Assembly: GCF_904846035.1 (NCBI RefSeq)
Contig: NZ_CAJGYT010000001.1
Coordinates: 2,232,001 to 2,296,000 of the forward strand
Source of the DNA: Psychrobacter aestuarii
GTDB taxonomy: Bacteria > Pseudomonadota > Gammaproteobacteria > Pseudomonadales > Moraxellaceae
Length of the DNA stretch: 64,000 bases
Direction of reading: 5' to 3'
Below the pieces are notes generated by a model that made no database searches, had not been told where the DNA came from, and saw only the letters and a list, made by a program, of their open reading frames with translations. The translations under genes were made by a program, and so were the position numbers. The number at the start of each line of letters is the position of its first letter. The first letter of the stretch is position 1. Positions 43,127 to 55,362 of this stretch are shown piece after piece.

Positions 43127-43798
43127 ATGAAATACACATTGACCAAAGCCGATCCCGATGCGGACACCTATCCTGCACAGACCCGCCAAACCGTGAATGA
43201 CCCTATCGAAGATGAGGTCAATAAAAACGTGTTTATGGGGCGTCTGGAAGAGATGGTGAACGCCAGTGCCAACTGGGGACGCAAGCATTCGCTATGGCCC
43301 TTTAACTTCGGTACCTCTTGCTGCTATGTGGAATATGCCACCACCTTAACAGCGGTACATGATTTATCACGCTTTGGCGCAGAGGTTATCCGTGCTTCCC
43401 CGCGTCAGGCGGACGTGATGATTGTCGCAGGTACCTGCTTTATTAAAATGGCGCCCGTGATTCAACGTCTGTACGAGCAAATGCTGGAGCCAAAGTGGGT
43501 TATCTCCATGGGCGCGTGTGCCAATTCAGGCGGTATGTACGATATCTATTCGGTCGTGCAGGGCGTGGATAAAATCATTCCTGTCGATGTGTATGTGCCA
43601 GGCTGTCCGCCGCGTCCTGAAGCCTTGATCCAAGCGCTGATGCTGCTGCAAGACTCCATCACCAAAGAGCGCCGCCCACTGGGTATTCATGTCAATGACC
43701 AAGGCATCTATCAGCCGCAGATGACGCCTGAGCGCGACCGCAAACAAGCCGATAGAATCGCGGTCAAAAACTTGCGCAGCCCTGACAGTATCGATTAA
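43127..43798 (+). CDS. nuoB: NADH-quinone oxidoreductase subunit B
   Basis: A 223-residue NuoB that holds iron-sulfur cluster N2, the last electron carrier before ubiquinone. The four ligands are in GTSCCYVEY (two adjacent Cys), [12 protein letters not shown] and [18 protein letters not shown] precedes the ATG at 43127; nine bases upstream the frame opens with TTG. The N-terminal ~45 residues are longer than in E. coli. It follows nuoA by 88 bp. Confidence 0.95.
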   Translation: MKYTLTKADPDADTYPAQTRQTVNDPIEDEVNKNVFMGRLEEMVNASANWGRKHSLWPFNFGTSCCYVEYATTLTAVHDLSRFGAEVIRASPRQADVMIVAGTCFIKMAPVIQRLYEQMLEPKWVISMGACANSGGMYDIYSVVQGVDKIIPVDVYVPGCPPRPEALIQALMLLQDSITKERRPLGIHVNDQGIYQPQMTPERDRKQADRIAVKNLRSPDSID

Positions 43799-43849
43799 TA
43801 CCGCGCTTAACCACAGTATCCCTAGGATTAATGAAGGAAGACATCATTC

Positions 43850-45625
43850 ATGGTCACGGTCGTTGAAAATACAGATCCTAAGATCAAATCCGTACCAGCG
43901 GTCATCACGGAGCTGGAGCAAAAGTACGCAGGCAAGTTTGTGGTGCAGCAGACAGTCGATGAGATTCCTACCGTTTGGGTAGCGCGCAATGACGTGCTCG
44001 ATATACTGATGTATCTGCGCACCCTGCCCAAACCTTATGTGACCTTGTTTGACCTATCCGCCATTGATGAGCGTTTGCGCCAGCACCGCCAAGGTCTACC
44101 TGACAGTGACTTTACGGTGTTTTATCACTTGATGTCGCTTGAGCGTAACAGCGATGTGCGTATCAAGGTGGCATTAAGTGAAGAGTCACTGAGCCTGCCA
44201 AGCGCGACCAAAATTTGGCCAAACGCCAACTGGTATGAGCGCGAAGTGTGGGACATGTTCGGCATTGTGTTTGACGGTCATCCGCATTTGACGCGTATTT
44301 TGCTGCCCAAGTATTGGGAAGGGCATCCGCTGCGTAAAGAATATCACGCGCGTGCAACCGAATTTACGCCGTACTTTTTGAACACTGCCAAGCAGCAATA
44401 CGAGCAAGAAAACCTGCGCTTTGTGCCTGAAGAATGGGGCATGAAACGCTCAGGACGCGATGAGGACTTTATGTTCCTAAACATCGGTCCTAACCACCCT
44501 TCAGCGCACGGCGCATTTCGCTTGGTGCTGCAGTTGGACGGTGAAGAAGTGGTCGATTGTATCCCCGATATTGGCTATCACCATCGCGGCGCAGAAAAGA
44601 TGGCAGAACGTCAGACGTGGCACTCATACATTCCCTATACCGACCGTATTGATTACTTAGGCGGGGTGATGAACGAGCTGCCGTATGTGATGGCGGTCGA
44701 AAAGCTGGCAGGCATTACCGTGCCTGACCGCGCCCAAACCATCCGCGTGATGATGAGTGAGTTTTTCCGTATCACCAATAACCTCTTGTACGTTGGTACG
44801 TTCATTCAGGATGCAGGCGGTATGACGCCTGTATTCTATATGTTTACCGACCGCCAAAAAGCCTATGACGTGATTGAGGCGGTGACGGGCTATCGCATGC
44901 ACCCTGCATGGTTCCGCATTGGCGGCACGGCAGCGGATTTGCCACGCGGTTGGCAGCGCTTGGTGCGTGAGTTCCTCGACTGGATGCCCAAGCGTTTGGA
45001 TGAGTATGTCAAAGCGGCGCTACAAAACAGTGTGCTAAAAGGACGTACCCAAAACGTGGCGCAGTACGATGCCAAGCAGGCCCTCGCGTGGGGCGTGACT
45101 GGCGCAGGTCTGCGCGCCACAGGCATTGATTTTGACTTGCGTAAAGCGCGTCCGTACATGGGCTATGAAAACTTTGATTTTGAAGTGCCGATTGGCTACA
45201 ACGGCGATGCCTACGACCGCTGTATGATTAAGGTCGAAGAGATGCGCCAGTCACTGCGTATCATCCGTCAATGTCTTGACCACATGCCGCAAGGTCCGTA
45301 CAAGGCTGACCATCCGCTCGCTGTACCGCCACCAAAAGACCGCACGCTAAACGACATTGAGACCTTGATTAACCACTTCTTGTCGGTATCGTGGGGTCCT
45401 GTGATGCCTGCGGGTGAGTGCTCGATGATGGTTGAGGCGACCAAAGGCATCAACAGCTATTATATAACCTCAGACCGTGCGACCATGAGCTATCGCACGC
45501 GCATTCGCACCCCGACATTCGCGCATTTGCAGCAGATGCCGTCGGTGATTAATGGCTCATTGGTGTCCGATGCGATTATGTATTTGGCATCGATTGATAT
45601 CGTTATGGCAGATTGTGACCGCTGA
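43850..45625 (+). CDS. nuoCD: NADH-quinone oxidoreductase fused subunit C/D
   Basis: A 591-residue fusion of NuoC (about residues 1-180) and NuoD (about 195-591), the two peripheral-arm subunits around the quinone chamber. The NuoC part ends near [22 protein letters not shown], read as a landmark around residues 123-144. The NuoD part starts at [18 protein letters not shown] and has the quinone-site His in that loop, then [27 protein letters not shown] and the end [15 protein letters not shown]. The C-D fusion is standard in E. coli and in Moraxellaceae. GAAGGA lies ahead of the ATG. Confidence 0.95.
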   Translation: MVTVVENTDPKIKSVPAVITELEQKYAGKFVVQQTVDEIPTVWVARNDVLDILMYLRTLPKPYVTLFDLSAIDERLRQHRQGLPDSDFTVFYHLMSLERNSDVRIKVALSEESLSLPSATKIWPNANWYEREVWDMFGIVFDGHPHLTRILLPKYWEGHPLRKEYHARATEFTPYFLNTAKQQYEQENLRFVPEEWGMKRSGRDEDFMFLNIGPNHPSAHGAFRLVLQLDGEEVVDCIPDIGYHHRGAEKMAERQTWHSYIPYTDRIDYLGGVMNELPYVMAVEKLAGITVPDRAQTIRVMMSEFFRITNNLLYVGTFIQDAGGMTPVFYMFTDRQKAYDVIEAVTGYRMHPAWFRIGGTAADLPRGWQRLVREFLDWMPKRLDEYVKAALQNSVLKGRTQNVAQYDAKQALAWGVTGAGLRATGIDFDLRKARPYMGYENFDFEVPIGYNGDAYDRCMIKVEEMRQSLRIIRQCLDHMPQGPYKADHPLAVPPPKDRTLNDIETLINHFLSVSWGPVMPAGECSMMVEATKGINSYYITSDRATMSYRTRIRTPTFAHLQQMPSVINGSLVSDAIMYLASIDIVMADCDR

Positions 45626-45754
45626 GCCATAAATACGGCGACGCGTCGCTATTGTGGCGCGTGATTGCCTCCATTTATCATACAGTTATCGCCGATAGGC
45701 ACACCAAACGCACTCAGGGCACTGATTGCGTGATGAGTGAGGATAAAAAAGAAT

Positions 45755-46264
45755 ATGAAAATAGTTTCTGACAAAGCGCCCAAAGTCGATGTCGAGAGCA
45801 TCTTAACCGCGAGCGAGATTGCGGCGATTCATGAGTATATGCATCACTACCCGCACGCACGTGCCGCCTCATTAGACGCGCTAAAAATCGTACAAAAACG
45901 TAACGGCTGGGTCAATGATGCCCAAGTCAATGCCGTCGCCAACATGCTTGACGTTCCTGTGACAGACATTGAAGGCGTAGCAACGTTTTTTAACCGCATT
46001 TACCGTCAGCCCGTCGGTCGCCATGTGATTTTGATTTGTGATTCGGTCGCCTGTTACTTGACAGGCTATGAAGCCTTATCCATGCGCCTGCGTTCTGAGT
46101 TGGGCATTGAGTATGGACAGACGACCGCGGATGGTCGTTTTACCTTATTGCCCATATGCTGCCTTGGCAACTGTGACAAAGGTCCTGCGGTATTGATTGA
46201 CGAGGACACGTACGGTCCTGTACAGCCTGACGATGTCGCACAACTACTGGAGCTATACGCATGA
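45755..46264 (+). CDS. nuoE: NADH-quinone oxidoreductase subunit E
   Basis: A 169-residue NuoE (24-kDa subunit) with the thioredoxin-like fold that binds the [2Fe-2S] cluster N1a. Ligands: CDSVAC (C-x4-C) and [10 protein letters not shown] (C-x3-C, second and third). The annotated ATG is 45755; a GTG at 45737 would add six residues. The 129-bp gap after nuoCD contains a perfect 12-bp palindrome GCGACGCGTCGC (45638-45649). The stop overlaps the nuoF start by four bases (ATGA). Confidence 0.94.
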   Translation: MKIVSDKAPKVDVESILTASEIAAIHEYMHHYPHARAASLDALKIVQKRNGWVNDAQVNAVANMLDVPVTDIEGVATFFNRIYRQPVGRHVILICDSVACYLTGYEALSMRLRSELGIEYGQTTADGRFTLLPICCLGNCDKGPAVLIDEDTYGPVQPDDVAQLLELYA

Positions 46265-47682
46265 GATTAACGATTGCTGAGCAAATTGCCAAACGTGGTC
46301 AGGGTAAAGCCCCAAGCCAGCTGAACAAGCAGCGCATCCCTATCTATGGCGATAAAGAAACCGCCAACAGTAAGACCAAGCCATTAACGTGGCGCTTGGC
46401 ACATCATGACGCGGTGCTTGATTTGGCAACTTATGAATCCTTACAAGGCTTTGAAGCGCTAAAAACGGCACTGTCTAAGCCGCCTGAAGAGATTTTAAAA
46501 ACCATCAAAGATGCGGTGGTCAAAGGGCGCGGCGGTGCAGGCTTCCCAGCGGGTATCAAATGGTCACTGATGGCACCGCCCGATGGCGGTCCGCGTTACC
46601 TCGTTTGTAATGCTGACGAGATGGAGCCAGGCACCTTTAAAGACCGTCTGTTGATGGAACGTCTGCCGATGCAGCTTATCGAAGGCATGCTGATTTCAGC
46701 ATACGTCATCGGTGCGACCGCAGGCTATATCTTTATTCGCGGTGAATACATTTTAGCCGCTGAGCGCTTGATGGCGGCGATTGATGAGCTAAAGGCGAAC
46801 AATCTGGTCGGCGACAATATCTTAGGCTCAGATTTTAGCTTTGATTTACACGTCCACACAGGCGCTGGACGTTATATCTGCGGTGAAGAGACGGCATTGA
46901 TTAACTGCCTAGAAGGTCGCCGCGCAAACCCACGTACCAAGCCGCCATTTCCACAAGTGGCAGGGGCATGGGGTCGCCCAACCGTGGTCAACAACGTCGA
47001 AACGCTCAACAACGTCCCTGCCATTGTATTAAACGGCAGCGAGTGGTATCAGAGCTTGCCTAAAGACAAAGGCGCGAGTGAAACCCCAGGCACCAAGCTG
47101 TTTGGTTGCTCAGGTCTGGTCAATGACCCCGGTCTTTGGGAGCTGCCTTTTGGCTATACCGCACGCGAGATTATCGAAGACTTTGCAGGCGGCATGCAAG
47201 AGGGGCGCAAGCTCAAAGCATGGCTACCTGGCGGCGCATCGACCGACTTTTTGACCGCTGAGCATTTGGATGTGGTGATGGATTTTGACCCCATTCAAAA
47301 GGCGGGCAGCCGTATGGGTACAGGTCTTATCATGGTCGTCGATGAAGCACAAGATATGGTGCCGTTGGTACGCAATTTAGAGATTTTCTTTCAGCGTGAG
47401 TCGTGCGGTTGGTGTACGCCGTGCCGTGACGGTCTGCCGTGGGGCGTCAAGATTTTGACCGCCATCAACGACGGCGAAGGGCAGGTTGGCGATGTGGAAA
47501 AGCTTGAGGGCTTGACCCGCGACTTGTGGATTGGCAAGACCTTTTGTGCGCACGCCCCAGGTGCGATGGAGCCACTCATGAGTGCGATTAAATATTTCCG
47601 CCCTGAGTTTGACCAAAAAATCGCTCAAGGGGTTGGTGAAGATGTCATAGACGCTGCCAGCCAGCAGCCAGCAGCGAAATAA
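46261..47682 (+). CDS. nuoF: NADH-quinone oxidoreductase subunit F
   Basis: A 473-residue NuoF, the flavoprotein that takes electrons from NADH. The FMN/NADH site is [13 protein letters not shown] and [13 protein letters not shown], a Gly-rich binding region recurs in [14 protein letters not shown], and the cluster N3 ligands lie in [12 protein letters not shown] with a further Cys in [11 protein letters not shown]. The length is slightly longer than E. coli (445). It overlaps nuoE by four bases and is followed by nuoG after 10 bp. Confidence 0.95.
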   Translation: MRLTIAEQIAKRGQGKAPSQLNKQRIPIYGDKETANSKTKPLTWRLAHHDAVLDLATYESLQGFEALKTALSKPPEEILKTIKDAVVKGRGGAGFPAGIKWSLMAPPDGGPRYLVCNADEMEPGTFKDRLLMERLPMQLIEGMLISAYVIGATAGYIFIRGEYILAAERLMAAIDELKANNLVGDNILGSDFSFDLHVHTGAGRYICGEETALINCLEGRRANPRTKPPFPQVAGAWGRPTVVNNVETLNNVPAIVLNGSEWYQSLPKDKGASETPGTKLFGCSGLVNDPGLWELPFGYTAREIIEDFAGGMQEGRKLKAWLPGGASTDFLTAEHLDVVMDFDPIQKAGSRMGTGLIMVVDEAQDMVPLVRNLEIFFQRESCGWCTPCRDGLPWGVKILTAINDGEGQVGDVEKLEGLTRDLWIGKTFCAHAPGAMEPLMSAIKYFRPEFDQKIAQGVGEDVIDAASQQPAAK

Positions 47683-47692
47683 GGAGAGCGGC

Positions 47693-50600
47693 ATGGCAGT
47701 CATTCATATTGACGGAACGACCGTTGAAGTCGATGGCGCAGACAACCTCTTGCAGGCGTGTCTGTCCCTTGGCATTGATGTGCCGTATTTTTGTTATCAT
47801 CCTGCACTTGGCTCGGTCGGCTCTTGCCGTCAGTGCGCGGTCAAGCAGTATCAGTCCAAAGAAGATTTAGAAGCAGGTCGCGGACGCTTGGTCATGTCGT
47901 GTATGGTCGCGCCGAGCGATGACATGTACATCTCAGTGACCGATGACGAAGCCAAAGCGTTTCGTAAGTCGATGGTTGAGCTGCTCATGACCAACCACCC
48001 GCACGATTGCCCAACTTGTGAAGAGGGCGGACATTGCCACTTGCAAGACATGACCTATATGTCAGGGCACAGCCGCCGCCGCTACCGCTTTACCAAGCGC
48101 ACGCACCACAACCAAGAGCTTGGACCTTTTATCGCGCATGAGATGAACCGCTGCATCGCGTGCTATCGCTGTGTGCGTTTTTATAAAGACTATGCAGGCG
48201 GCGAAGATTTGGGCGTGTATGCGTCAAACAACCGCGTGTACTTTGGTCGTGACAAAGACGGACAGTTTGAAAGTGAGTTTTCGGGCAACTTAACCGAAGT
48301 CTGCCCAACAGGGGTATTCACCGATAAGACGCATTCTGAGCGCTACAACCGCAAATGGGACATGCAGTATGCGCCGAGCATCTGTCATGGCTGCTCGGTC
48401 GGCTGTAACATCTCGGCAGGGGAGCGCTATGGCGAGCTGCGCCGTATCGAAAACCGCTATCATGGCGACGTGAACCGCTACTTCTTATGTGACCGTGGTC
48501 GCTTTGGTTACGGCTACGTCAACCGCGCTGACCGCCCGTCACAAGCGCTTGAGCGTATCAATGACAAGCACGCCAAAATCAATGTCGACTACGCACTTGA
48601 TGAAACCATCAAACGCCTCAAAGACAAAAAAGTCATCGGTATTGGCTCGCCACGTGCCAGCCTTGAGACCAACTTTGCCCTAAAAAATCTGGTCGGCTTT
48701 GATAACTACTCAACAGGTCTGAACCACCAGCAGCAAACCTTGGTCAATAAATGTATCGAAGTGCTCAGCACGGACGGCATTTACAACCCCACCTTGACCG
48801 ATATCGAAAAACACGATGCGGTATTGGTCTTGGGTGAGGACATCACACAAACGGCGGCACGTGTGGCGCTGTCTATCCGCCAATCTGCCAAAAACGAAGC
48901 GGTAAAAATGGCAGCGGCGGTCAAAACCCAGCCGTGGCTCGCTGAGCCTGTGCAGCGCATCAGCCAAGGCGCAAAAAGCCCTGTGTATATCATCGATGTG
49001 GCACAAACCAAGCTCGATGACATCAGCAAGGTCAGCTGTGTGGCGACGCCTGAAGACATCGCGCAATTGGGCTTTAAGGTTGCCGAAGCGATTGACAGCT
49101 TGCCTGAAGTACGCGCCGAGCTGAACGCGCCAAATGATGACCACGACGACCCCATGCAAGCGCTTGCGCAGCAAATCGCTTATGACTTGATGATGGCAGA
49201 CAAGCCGCTGGTGGTCTCAGGCAGCAGTCTGTATTCGGTCGCAGTGATTGAAGCGGCGGCGCAAATCACCCAAGCACTAAGCGCTAAGCGCACCGCACTG
49301 CAAGACCACGAGCATGAGCGTATCGAAGCGCACAATGCGCGTGTCCGTGCAGCGCAAGCAGCAGCCGATGAGCAAGCAGGGGATACGCTTGAGGACGACC
49401 AAGAGCTGGCGGCAAAACCTGACAAACCGGAAACAGGCACCAATAAAGACGCGCAAGATGATGTCGAGCGTAAGCCTGCGGACGCCCTAGAGTTGTTAGA
49501 AGAAAACACCGACTACGCACGAGTGGCAGGTATTTACCTCGCTGTCCCTGATGCCAACAGCATCGGCGTGTGTCTGCTCGGCGGCAAATCGGTAGAAGAG
49601 CTGCTGGCGAATGAGTATGACGTCGTCGTGGTCGCTGAAAACCAGCTGACCGATATCATGACCGAAGACAAGCTTGCGCAGCTGCTCAGTGAAAAAACGG
49701 TCATTGCCCTTGACCATCAGCTGCTCGATTGGCACAGCCATGCCGATATCGTATTGCCAGCGGCAAGCTTTGCCGAAGCAGACGGTACGCTCGTCTCTGC
49801 TGAAGGTCGCGCCCAGCGCTTTTTCCAAGTGTATGACAACCGCTACTATCACCCAATGAGCAGTATCAAAGAAGGCTGGCGCTGGCTACACGCGGTACAC
49901 AGTAACCTTGAAGGCAAGCCTGTGGACTGGACGCAGCTCGATGATGTGATTAATGCCTTAGTCGCCACGCATCCAAAACTTGGGGGTATCAAAGGCGCTG
50001 CGCCCGATGCTGACTACCGCATCACAGGACTAAAAATCGCCCGTGAGCCGCGCCGTTATTCAGGTCGTACCGCGATGCGTGCACCGATTTCGGTACATGA
50101 GCCGATGCAGCCCAAAGATTTAGACACGGGTCTGACTTTTTCAATGGAAGGCTACAGCGGTGACAAAACCCCAAGCGCGATGATTCCGTTTGCCCAATCG
50201 GCAGGCTGGAACTCACCACAAGCGTGGAACAAGTACCAAGACAAAGTCGGCGGTCATCTCAAAAATGGCGATGCAGGCGTGCGTCTGTTCGATGAGCTGC
50301 CACGTCTTGCGCCGCGTCAGTATGTCGCGCCTGAGGAGCGCCCTACGCCAAGTACCGATATGGCGAGTAGCCAAGCCAAGCTCGTACCGTTATACAACCT
50401 ATACGCGAGCTCAGCGATGGCCTCACGCAGCCCATTGGTTGCAGCGCAAATGATTGCGCCGATGTGGTATGTCGGTCAAGACGATGCGCGCGCGTGGGAT
50501 ATAACGGCGGGGGATTATCTGATGATTAGCGTTGACGATACGCAGGTGACGTTGCCTGTCAGCGTCGTGCCGTATTTGGCGGAAGGTTGTATTGGTTATC

Positions 50601-50749
50601 TGGCAGGACAAGTGCCGATTGTACACAGTCAGCTGCCTGCGTCTGTTCAAAAAGTTGCTGCCCCTGTCAAGACCACAGGGCTGATGCATGATGATGCGGA
50701 TGCGCTGGCGGCTGAGTCGCGTGCTAACAGCACTGCACAGGAGATGTGA
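47693..50749 (+). CDS. nuoG: NADH-quinone oxidoreductase subunit G
   Basis: A 1018-residue NuoG, the large iron-sulfur subunit (E. coli about 908). The N-terminal [2Fe-2S] domain has [15 protein letters not shown], the His-Cys cluster has [16 protein letters not shown], and two ferredoxin-type groups are [17 protein letters not shown] and CPTGVF. The molybdopterin-oxidoreductase-like domain follows, with the [10 protein letters not shown] group for cluster N7. At about residues 525-605 there is a highly charged, low-complexity insertion ([20 protein letters not shown], then Asp/Glu/Lys-rich) that accounts for part of the extra length. A Shine-Dalgarno AAGGAGAG precedes the ATG. Confidence 0.94.
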   Translation: MAVIHIDGTTVEVDGADNLLQACLSLGIDVPYFCYHPALGSVGSCRQCAVKQYQSKEDLEAGRGRLVMSCMVAPSDDMYISVTDDEAKAFRKSMVELLMTNHPHDCPTCEEGGHCHLQDMTYMSGHSRRRYRFTKRTHHNQELGPFIAHEMNRCIACYRCVRFYKDYAGGEDLGVYASNNRVYFGRDKDGQFESEFSGNLTEVCPTGVFTDKTHSERYNRKWDMQYAPSICHGCSVGCNISAGERYGELRRIENRYHGDVNRYFLCDRGRFGYGYVNRADRPSQALERINDKHAKINVDYALDETIKRLKDKKVIGIGSPRASLETNFALKNLVGFDNYSTGLNHQQQTLVNKCIEVLSTDGIYNPTLTDIEKHDAVLVLGEDITQTAARVALSIRQSAKNEAVKMAAAVKTQPWLAEPVQRISQGAKSPVYIIDVAQTKLDDISKVSCVATPEDIAQLGFKVAEAIDSLPEVRAELNAPNDDHDDPMQALAQQIAYDLMMADKPLVVSGSSLYSVAVIEAAAQITQALSAKRTALQDHEHERIEAHNARVRAAQAAADEQAGDTLEDDQELAAKPDKPETGTNKDAQDDVERKPADALELLEENTDYARVAGIYLAVPDANSIGVCLLGGKSVEELLANEYDVVVVAENQLTDIMTEDKLAQLLSEKTVIALDHQLLDWHSHADIVLPAASFAEADGTLVSAEGRAQRFFQVYDNRYYHPMSSIKEGWRWLHAVHSNLEGKPVDWTQLDDVINALVATHPKLGGIKGAAPDADYRITGLKIAREPRRYSGRTAMRAPISVHEPMQPKDLDTGLTFSMEGYSGDKTPSAMIPFAQSAGWNSPQAWNKYQDKVGGHLKNGDAGVRLFDELPRLAPRQYVAPEERPTPSTDMASSQAKLVPLYNLYASSAMASRSPLVAAQMIAPMWYVGQDDARAWDITAGDYLMISVDDTQVTLPVSVVPYLAEGCIGYLAGQVPIVHSQLPASVQKVAAPVKTTGLMHDDADALAAESRANSTAQEM

Positions 50750-50750
50750 T

Positions 50751-51785
50751 ATGCAAGTCACCCGTATTGTCCCTGAGGTGCCAAACTTTTTGGCAGGTAC
50801 GTTGAGCCAAGACACGTGGTCGATTTTATTTATGGTCGGTCAGTCGATTGTCATCTTTTTGGCGGTGGTGATTGTCGCCGCCTTAATGATTGTCTATGAG
50901 CGCCGTATGCTGGCGCTGTGGCAAGACCGCTACGGTCCAAACCGCGTTGGTCCATTCGGCTCGCTACAGCTGGTCGCCGATATGCTCAAAATCTTCTTTA
51001 AAGAAGACTGGACGCCCAACTTTACTGATAAGTTTATTTTTACCCTAGCGCCTGCGGTGGCGATGTTTACCGCGCTTGCGTCATTCATCATCATTCCTGT
51101 ATCGCCGACCCTTGGCGTGGCAGATTGGGACATTGGTATTTTGTTCTTCTTTGCGATGGCAGGTATTGCGGTATACGCGGTGATGTTTGGCGGCTGGGCG
51201 TCGGCGAATAAGTTTTCACTGCTTGGCGGCTTACGTTCTGCGGCGCAAACCATCAGTTATGAGGTCTTTTTGGGCCTATCCTTGATGGGTGTGGTGGCAC
51301 TGACAGGCTCGTTTAACCTACGCGCGATTGTCGAAGCGCAAGCGGATGGCTGGTACATCATTCCGCAGTTTTTGGGCTTTTTGACCTTTGTGGTGGCAGG
51401 CGTTGCGGTGACGCACCGTCATCCTTTCGACCAACCTGAAGCTGAGCAAGAGCTTGCCGAGGGTTACCACGTCGAATATTCAGGCATGAAGTTCGGTATG
51501 TTCTTTATCGGCGAGTATGTCAACGTGGTACTGATTTCGGCACTGATGACCTGTCTCTTCTTTGGTGGCTGGCTGGCGCCATTTAACCTTAATATTCCGT
51601 TCATTCCACCTGCGTTTTGGTTCATGATAAAGACCTTGTTCTTTATGACCATGTTTGTGCTGGCGCGTGGCTCCCTCATGCGCCCACGCTATGATCAGGT
51701 GATGAATTTTGGCTGGAAAGTGTGCTTGCCTGTGACCTTAATCAATCTGCTGGCGACAGCGGCGGTAATGTTAATGATGGCCTAG
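50751..51785 (+). CDS. nuoH: NADH-quinone oxidoreductase subunit H
   Basis: A 344-residue, eight-helix membrane subunit that forms much of the quinone-binding tunnel. Conserved loops: [21 protein letters not shown], read as a landmark near residues 45-65, [15 protein letters not shown] and [24 protein letters not shown]-type loop (residues about 222-245) rich in acidic residues at the quinone entry. The ATG at 50751 follows the nuoG stop at once, with GGAG in front; a longer frame from 50688 lies inside nuoG. Confidence 0.95.
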   Translation: MQVTRIVPEVPNFLAGTLSQDTWSILFMVGQSIVIFLAVVIVAALMIVYERRMLALWQDRYGPNRVGPFGSLQLVADMLKIFFKEDWTPNFTDKFIFTLAPAVAMFTALASFIIIPVSPTLGVADWDIGILFFFAMAGIAVYAVMFGGWASANKFSLLGGLRSAAQTISYEVFLGLSLMGVVALTGSFNLRAIVEAQADGWYIIPQFLGFLTFVVAGVAVTHRHPFDQPEAEQELAEGYHVEYSGMKFGMFFIGEYVNVVLISALMTCLFFGGWLAPFNLNIPFIPPAFWFMIKTLFFMTMFVLARGSLMRPRYDQVMNFGWKVCLPVTLINLLATAAVMLMMA

Positions 51786-51897
51786 TGCACAGCGCATGAG
51801 ACCTAAAAATAAAAAACGGCTCATTGGCGAGCGCGTTTGTTGTGATAAAAGCGAACTTCATTGAGTGAGCATTGCAAAATACGCAAAGGAAAGTTCC

Positions 51898-52458
51898 ATG
51901 TTAGCACCTTTTTTTACGAGCATAAAAAAGACCATTGTTGGTATTTTTACCATTGTCCGTAGCATGTGGATGGTCAACAGTCATGCGCTCAGGCCGCGTG
52001 ATACCATTTTGTATCCTGAGCAGCCTGTGCCTGTGCCGCCGCGCTTTCGTGGACGCATCGTGCTGACGCGCGACCCTGATGGGGATGAGCGCTGCGTGGC
52101 GTGTAACCTCTGCGCAGTCGCCTGTCCTGTCGGCTGCATCTCGCTGCAAAAGGCGGAGCGTGAAGACGGGCGCTGGTATCCTGAGTTTTTCCGTATCAAC
52201 TTTTCGCGCTGCATCTTTTGCGGGATGTGTGAAGAGGCGTGTCCGACGACTGCCATTCAGATGACCCCTGATTTTGAGCTGGGCGAGTATGTGCGCCAAA
52301 ACTTGGTCTATGAAAAAGAGCATCTGCTCATCTCAGGTCCTGGCAAGTACCCCAACTATAACTACTATCGCGTGACGGGTATGGCGGTGACAGACAAGCC
52401 AAAAGGCGCTGCGCAAAACGAAGCTGCCCCTGTGGATTTACGGAGCTTACTGCCATGA
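51898..52458 (+). CDS. nuoI: NADH-quinone oxidoreductase subunit I
   Basis: A 186-residue ferredoxin-like subunit carrying clusters N6a and N6b between NuoG and NuoB. The two 4Fe-4S motifs are [15 protein letters not shown] and [16 protein letters not shown]. An N-terminal amphipathic helix (residues 1-25) packs on the membrane arm. The ATG at 51898 has AAAGGAAAG; a GTG at 51865 is possible but unsupported. The stop overlaps nuoJ (ATGATG). Confidence 0.95.
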   Translation: MLAPFFTSIKKTIVGIFTIVRSMWMVNSHALRPRDTILYPEQPVPVPPRFRGRIVLTRDPDGDERCVACNLCAVACPVGCISLQKAEREDGRWYPEFFRINFSRCIFCGMCEEACPTTAIQMTPDFELGEYVRQNLVYEKEHLLISGPGKYPNYNYYRVTGMAVTDKPKGAAQNEAAPVDLRSLLP

Positions 52459-53090
52459 TGGAGTTTTTTAACAATCCCGATTTGGTTGGGTTTTATTCAC
52501 TCGCGGCGGTGGCGATTTTTGCCAGCTTGCGCGTGGTGATTCATGCCAATCCTGTACACGCTATCTTGTCGATGATTGTGTCGTTGCTTGCCGTCGCGGG
52601 TATCTTTTTTATTCTAGGTGCGCCGTTTGCGGGTGCGCTTGAGATTGTGGTGTACGCAGGCGCGATTTTGGTGCTGTTCGTCTTTGTGATTATGATGCTA
52701 AACCTTGGTATGGACAGCGATGCGCGCGAAGAGCGCTGGCTGGACGCCAAGACATGGGCGGTGCCGACAGGACTTACCCTTATCATTGCCATCGTACTGT
52801 ATGCCATGATTGGGCTACAGCCGAACGAATCGGCGATGATTGGCGGTGCTACTGTACCTGCAAAAGCCGTCGGTGTAGCGCTGTTTGGTCAATATGTGAT
52901 GATTGTTGAGGTGGCGGCGCTGTTGTTGCTTGCGGCACTGGTTGCAGCGTATCACTTGGGCAAAAAGTCCTTGGATGATGCCAATGATTATGATGAGCCT
53001 GCCAAAGCGCCAACGCCGTATGAGTACGAGTTGGTCGACCCCAAAGATTATGTGGGCAAGTCGCGTAAGGCACAAAAGGAGTCTGAGTGA
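52455..53090 (+). CDS. nuoJ: NADH-quinone oxidoreductase subunit J
   Basis: A 211-residue, five-helix membrane subunit whose third helix undergoes a change during proton pumping in complex [21 protein letters not shown] is the conserved helix 3 block (residues about 67-86). The C-terminal ~40 residues are hydrophilic. Two ATGs in a row (52455, 52458) are possible. It overlaps nuoI by four bases and nuoK by one. Confidence 0.94.
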   Translation: MMEFFNNPDLVGFYSLAAVAIFASLRVVIHANPVHAILSMIVSLLAVAGIFFILGAPFAGALEIVVYAGAILVLFVFVIMMLNLGMDSDAREERWLDAKTWAVPTGLTLIIAIVLYAMIGLQPNESAMIGGATVPAKAVGVALFGQYVMIVEVAALLLLAALVAAYHLGKKSLDDANDYDEPAKAPTPYEYELVDPKDYVGKSRKAQKESE

Positions 53091-53482
53091 TGGTACAAGC
53101 AGTAAATGCAGTAGAGCCTTTTGCGCATGAAGTGGCAGGCTATGTGCCACCGATGGCGGATACGGCAACGGTACTGGGGTCGATTCCGATGACGCACGGT
53201 CTGATACTGGCAGGGATTTTGTTTGCTATCGGGCTGTGCGGCGTGATGGTACGCCGCAATTTTTTATTCATGCTGATGAGCCTTGAGATTATGATGAATG
53301 CGGCAGCGCTGGCATTCGTGGTCGCAGGCAGTCGCTGGGTCAATCCTGATGGACAGATTATGTTCATCTTTATTTTGACCTTAGCCGCGGCTGAGGCCTC
53401 GATTGGTCTTGCCATATTGTTGCAGTTTTATCATAAGCGCGGGCATTTAGATGTCGATAGCGCCAATGAGATGAAAGGATGA
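53090..53482 (+). CDS. nuoK: NADH-quinone oxidoreductase subunit K
   Basis: A 130-residue, three-helix MrpC-like subunit in the proton path. The two conserved membrane Glu are in [14 protein letters not shown] and in [14 protein letters not shown]. The first ~30 residues are extra compared with the usual ~100-residue NuoK. The frame opens with GTG at 53087, but the ATG at 53090, which overlaps the nuoJ stop by one base and has AAGGAG in front, is preferred. Confidence 0.93.
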   Translation: MVQAVNAVEPFAHEVAGYVPPMADTATVLGSIPMTHGLILAGILFAIGLCGVMVRRNFLFMLMSLEIMMNAAALAFVVAGSRWVNPDGQIMFIFILTLAAAEASIGLAILLQFYHKRGHLDVDSANEMKG

Positions 53483-53486
53483 TGTC

Positions 53487-55361
53487 ATGAGTCTATTACC
53501 ATTCACCTTTATATTTCCGCTCATTGGCTTTTTGATTTTAGCCTTTATGCGTGACCGCTTGTCACAGATGGCAGCGACCGTGGTCGGGGTGGGCAGTATG
53601 CTGCTCTCGGCACTCACGGCGGCGTTTGTTGGCTTTACTTTTTTAACCACTTATCCTGCAGGCGAGGTGGTACAGCTGCCGCTATGGACATGGTTTCAGG
53701 TCGGCGATTTTGCCCCTGGTTTTAGCCTCAGCTTTGATGGTCTGGCATTGACCATGACAGGCGTGATTACGGGCGTGGGCTTTTTGATTCATCTGTTCGC
53801 GTCATGGTATATGGATGGCGAGACGGGCTTTGCGCGCTTTTTTAGCTACATGAACCTGTTCGTTGCCAGTATGCTTTTGCTGGTCTTGGGCGACAACTTA
53901 TTGCTGCTTTATCTTGGCTGGGAAGGCGTGGGTATTTGTTCTTATTTGCTGATTGGTTTTTATTACCATGAGCGTGCCAATGGCCGTGCGGCAATCAAAG
54001 CATTTACGGTCACGCGTGTGGGCGATGTGTTTTTAGCGTTCGGCTTGTTCTTATTGTTCCGCGAGTTTGGCACATTAAATATCCAAGACATTATTACCCG
54101 TGCGCCAGAGGTGTTTACGGTCAATAATCCAACGATGATTTTGACCACCATGATGCTGGTCGGCGGTGCGATGGGTAAATCGGCGCAGATTCCGCTACAT
54201 ACGTGGCTGGCAGATGCGATGGCAGGTCCAACGCCTGTATCGGCATTGATTCACGCGGCGACGATGGTCACGGCGGGTGTGTACTTGATTGCGCGTATGC
54301 ATCCTCTATTCTTATTAACGCCTGGCGTGCTGCTGTATTGGGTGGGCGCTGTGGGCGCGATTACGCTGGTGGTGGCGGGTTTCTGTGCGCTCGCGCAAAC
54401 CGATATCAAGCGTATCTTGGCGTACTCGACCATGAGTCAGATTGGCTATATGTTTTTAGCTTTAGGCGTTGGCGCATGGCAAGGGGCGGTGTTTCATTTG
54501 ATGAGTCACGCGTTCTTTAAGGCGCTGCTGTTCTTAGCGTCAGGTGCGGTGATTCTGTCGGTTCATCATGAGCAAAACATCTTTAAGATGGGCGGCTTAC
54601 GTCACAAGATTCCGCTGGTCTTTTGGTGCTTTGTCATCGGTGGCGGGGCGCTTGCGGCGATTCCTTGGGTGACGGTCGGCTTTTATTCTAAAGAAGCCAT
54701 CTTGTGGGAAGTCTACGCCACAGGGCATCAGTATTTATTCTATATGGGCGTGTTCGGGGCGTTTTTAACCGCGCTATACACTTTCCGTATGATTTGGATT
54801 GTGTTCTTTGGCGAAGAAAAGACGCATGCGCACAAATTGTCAGGCGTGTCGTACTGGTTGCCACTGAGCGTGCTGCTCGTGCTATCAACGGCGGTGGGCG
54901 CGTGGATTACGCCGCCACTACAAGGCGTCTTGCCTGAAAGCGTGGGGCACATAATGGAGCTGGCAGGCGAGGCACATGGCAAGCACACGGCGGAGATTAT
55001 CGCGATGTCGGCGATGGGTATCGGTCTGCTGATTGCGGTCGTGCTGTATGTGCTGGACAAAGGTCGTATGCTGACGCGCTTTAAAGCGTCACGTGTTGGC
55101 GGCGCTCTGTATCACTGGTGCTATCACGGCATGGGCTTTGATGCCTTGTACGATGTGGTTTTTGTGAAGCCCTTTTTGCTCATCGGTCGCTTGCTCAAGT
55201 CTGACCCTGTTGATAAGACGTGGAACATTTTGCCCATGCTGGTATCGGCAGGGAACAAGGCATTGTCTGCAACGCAGACAGGGTCGCTTCGAGGTTATGC
55301 GACAAGCTTTGGCTTGGGTATGGCTGTGCTGTTGGTGCTGGTAATGATGACGGTGGTATAA
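53487..55361 (+). CDS. nuoL: NADH-quinone oxidoreductase subunit L
   Basis: A 624-residue antiporter-like subunit at the tip of the membrane arm, with about 16 transmembrane helices including the long lateral amphipathic helix near the C-terminus. Key charged residues for proton translocation lie in LYLGWEGVGICSYLLIGF (Glu), AMGKSAQIPLHTWLADAMAGP (Lys, residues about 229-249) and MSHAFFKALLFLASGA (Lys). AAAGGAT precedes the ATG. Confidence 0.95.
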   Translation: MSLLPFTFIFPLIGFLILAFMRDRLSQMAATVVGVGSMLLSALTAAFVGFTFLTTYPAGEVVQLPLWTWFQVGDFAPGFSLSFDGLALTMTGVITGVGFLIHLFASWYMDGETGFARFFSYMNLFVASMLLLVLGDNLLLLYLGWEGVGICSYLLIGFYYHERANGRAAIKAFTVTRVGDVFLAFGLFLLFREFGTLNIQDIITRAPEVFTVNNPTMILTTMMLVGGAMGKSAQIPLHTWLADAMAGPTPVSALIHAATMVTAGVYLIARMHPLFLLTPGVLLYWVGAVGAITLVVAGFCALAQTDIKRILAYSTMSQIGYMFLALGVGAWQGAVFHLMSHAFFKALLFLASGAVILSVHHEQNIFKMGGLRHKIPLVFWCFVIGGGALAAIPWVTVGFYSKEAILWEVYATGHQYLFYMGVFGAFLTALYTFRMIWIVFFGEEKTHAHKLSGVSYWLPLSVLLVLSTAVGAWITPPLQGVLPESVGHIMELAGEAHGKHTAEIIAMSAMGIGLLIAVVLYVLDKGRMLTRFKASRVGGALYHWCYHGMGFDALYDVVFVKPFLLIGRLLKSDPVDKTWNILPMLVSAGNKALSATQTGSLRGYATSFGLGMAVLLVLVMMTVV

Positions 55362-55362
55362 C

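Noticed and set aside
45638-45649. Perfect 12-bp palindrome GCGACGCGTCGC between nuoCD and nuoE
   Set aside because: Short and CG-rich; such palindromes are expected occasionally and it has no loop for an RNA hairpin.
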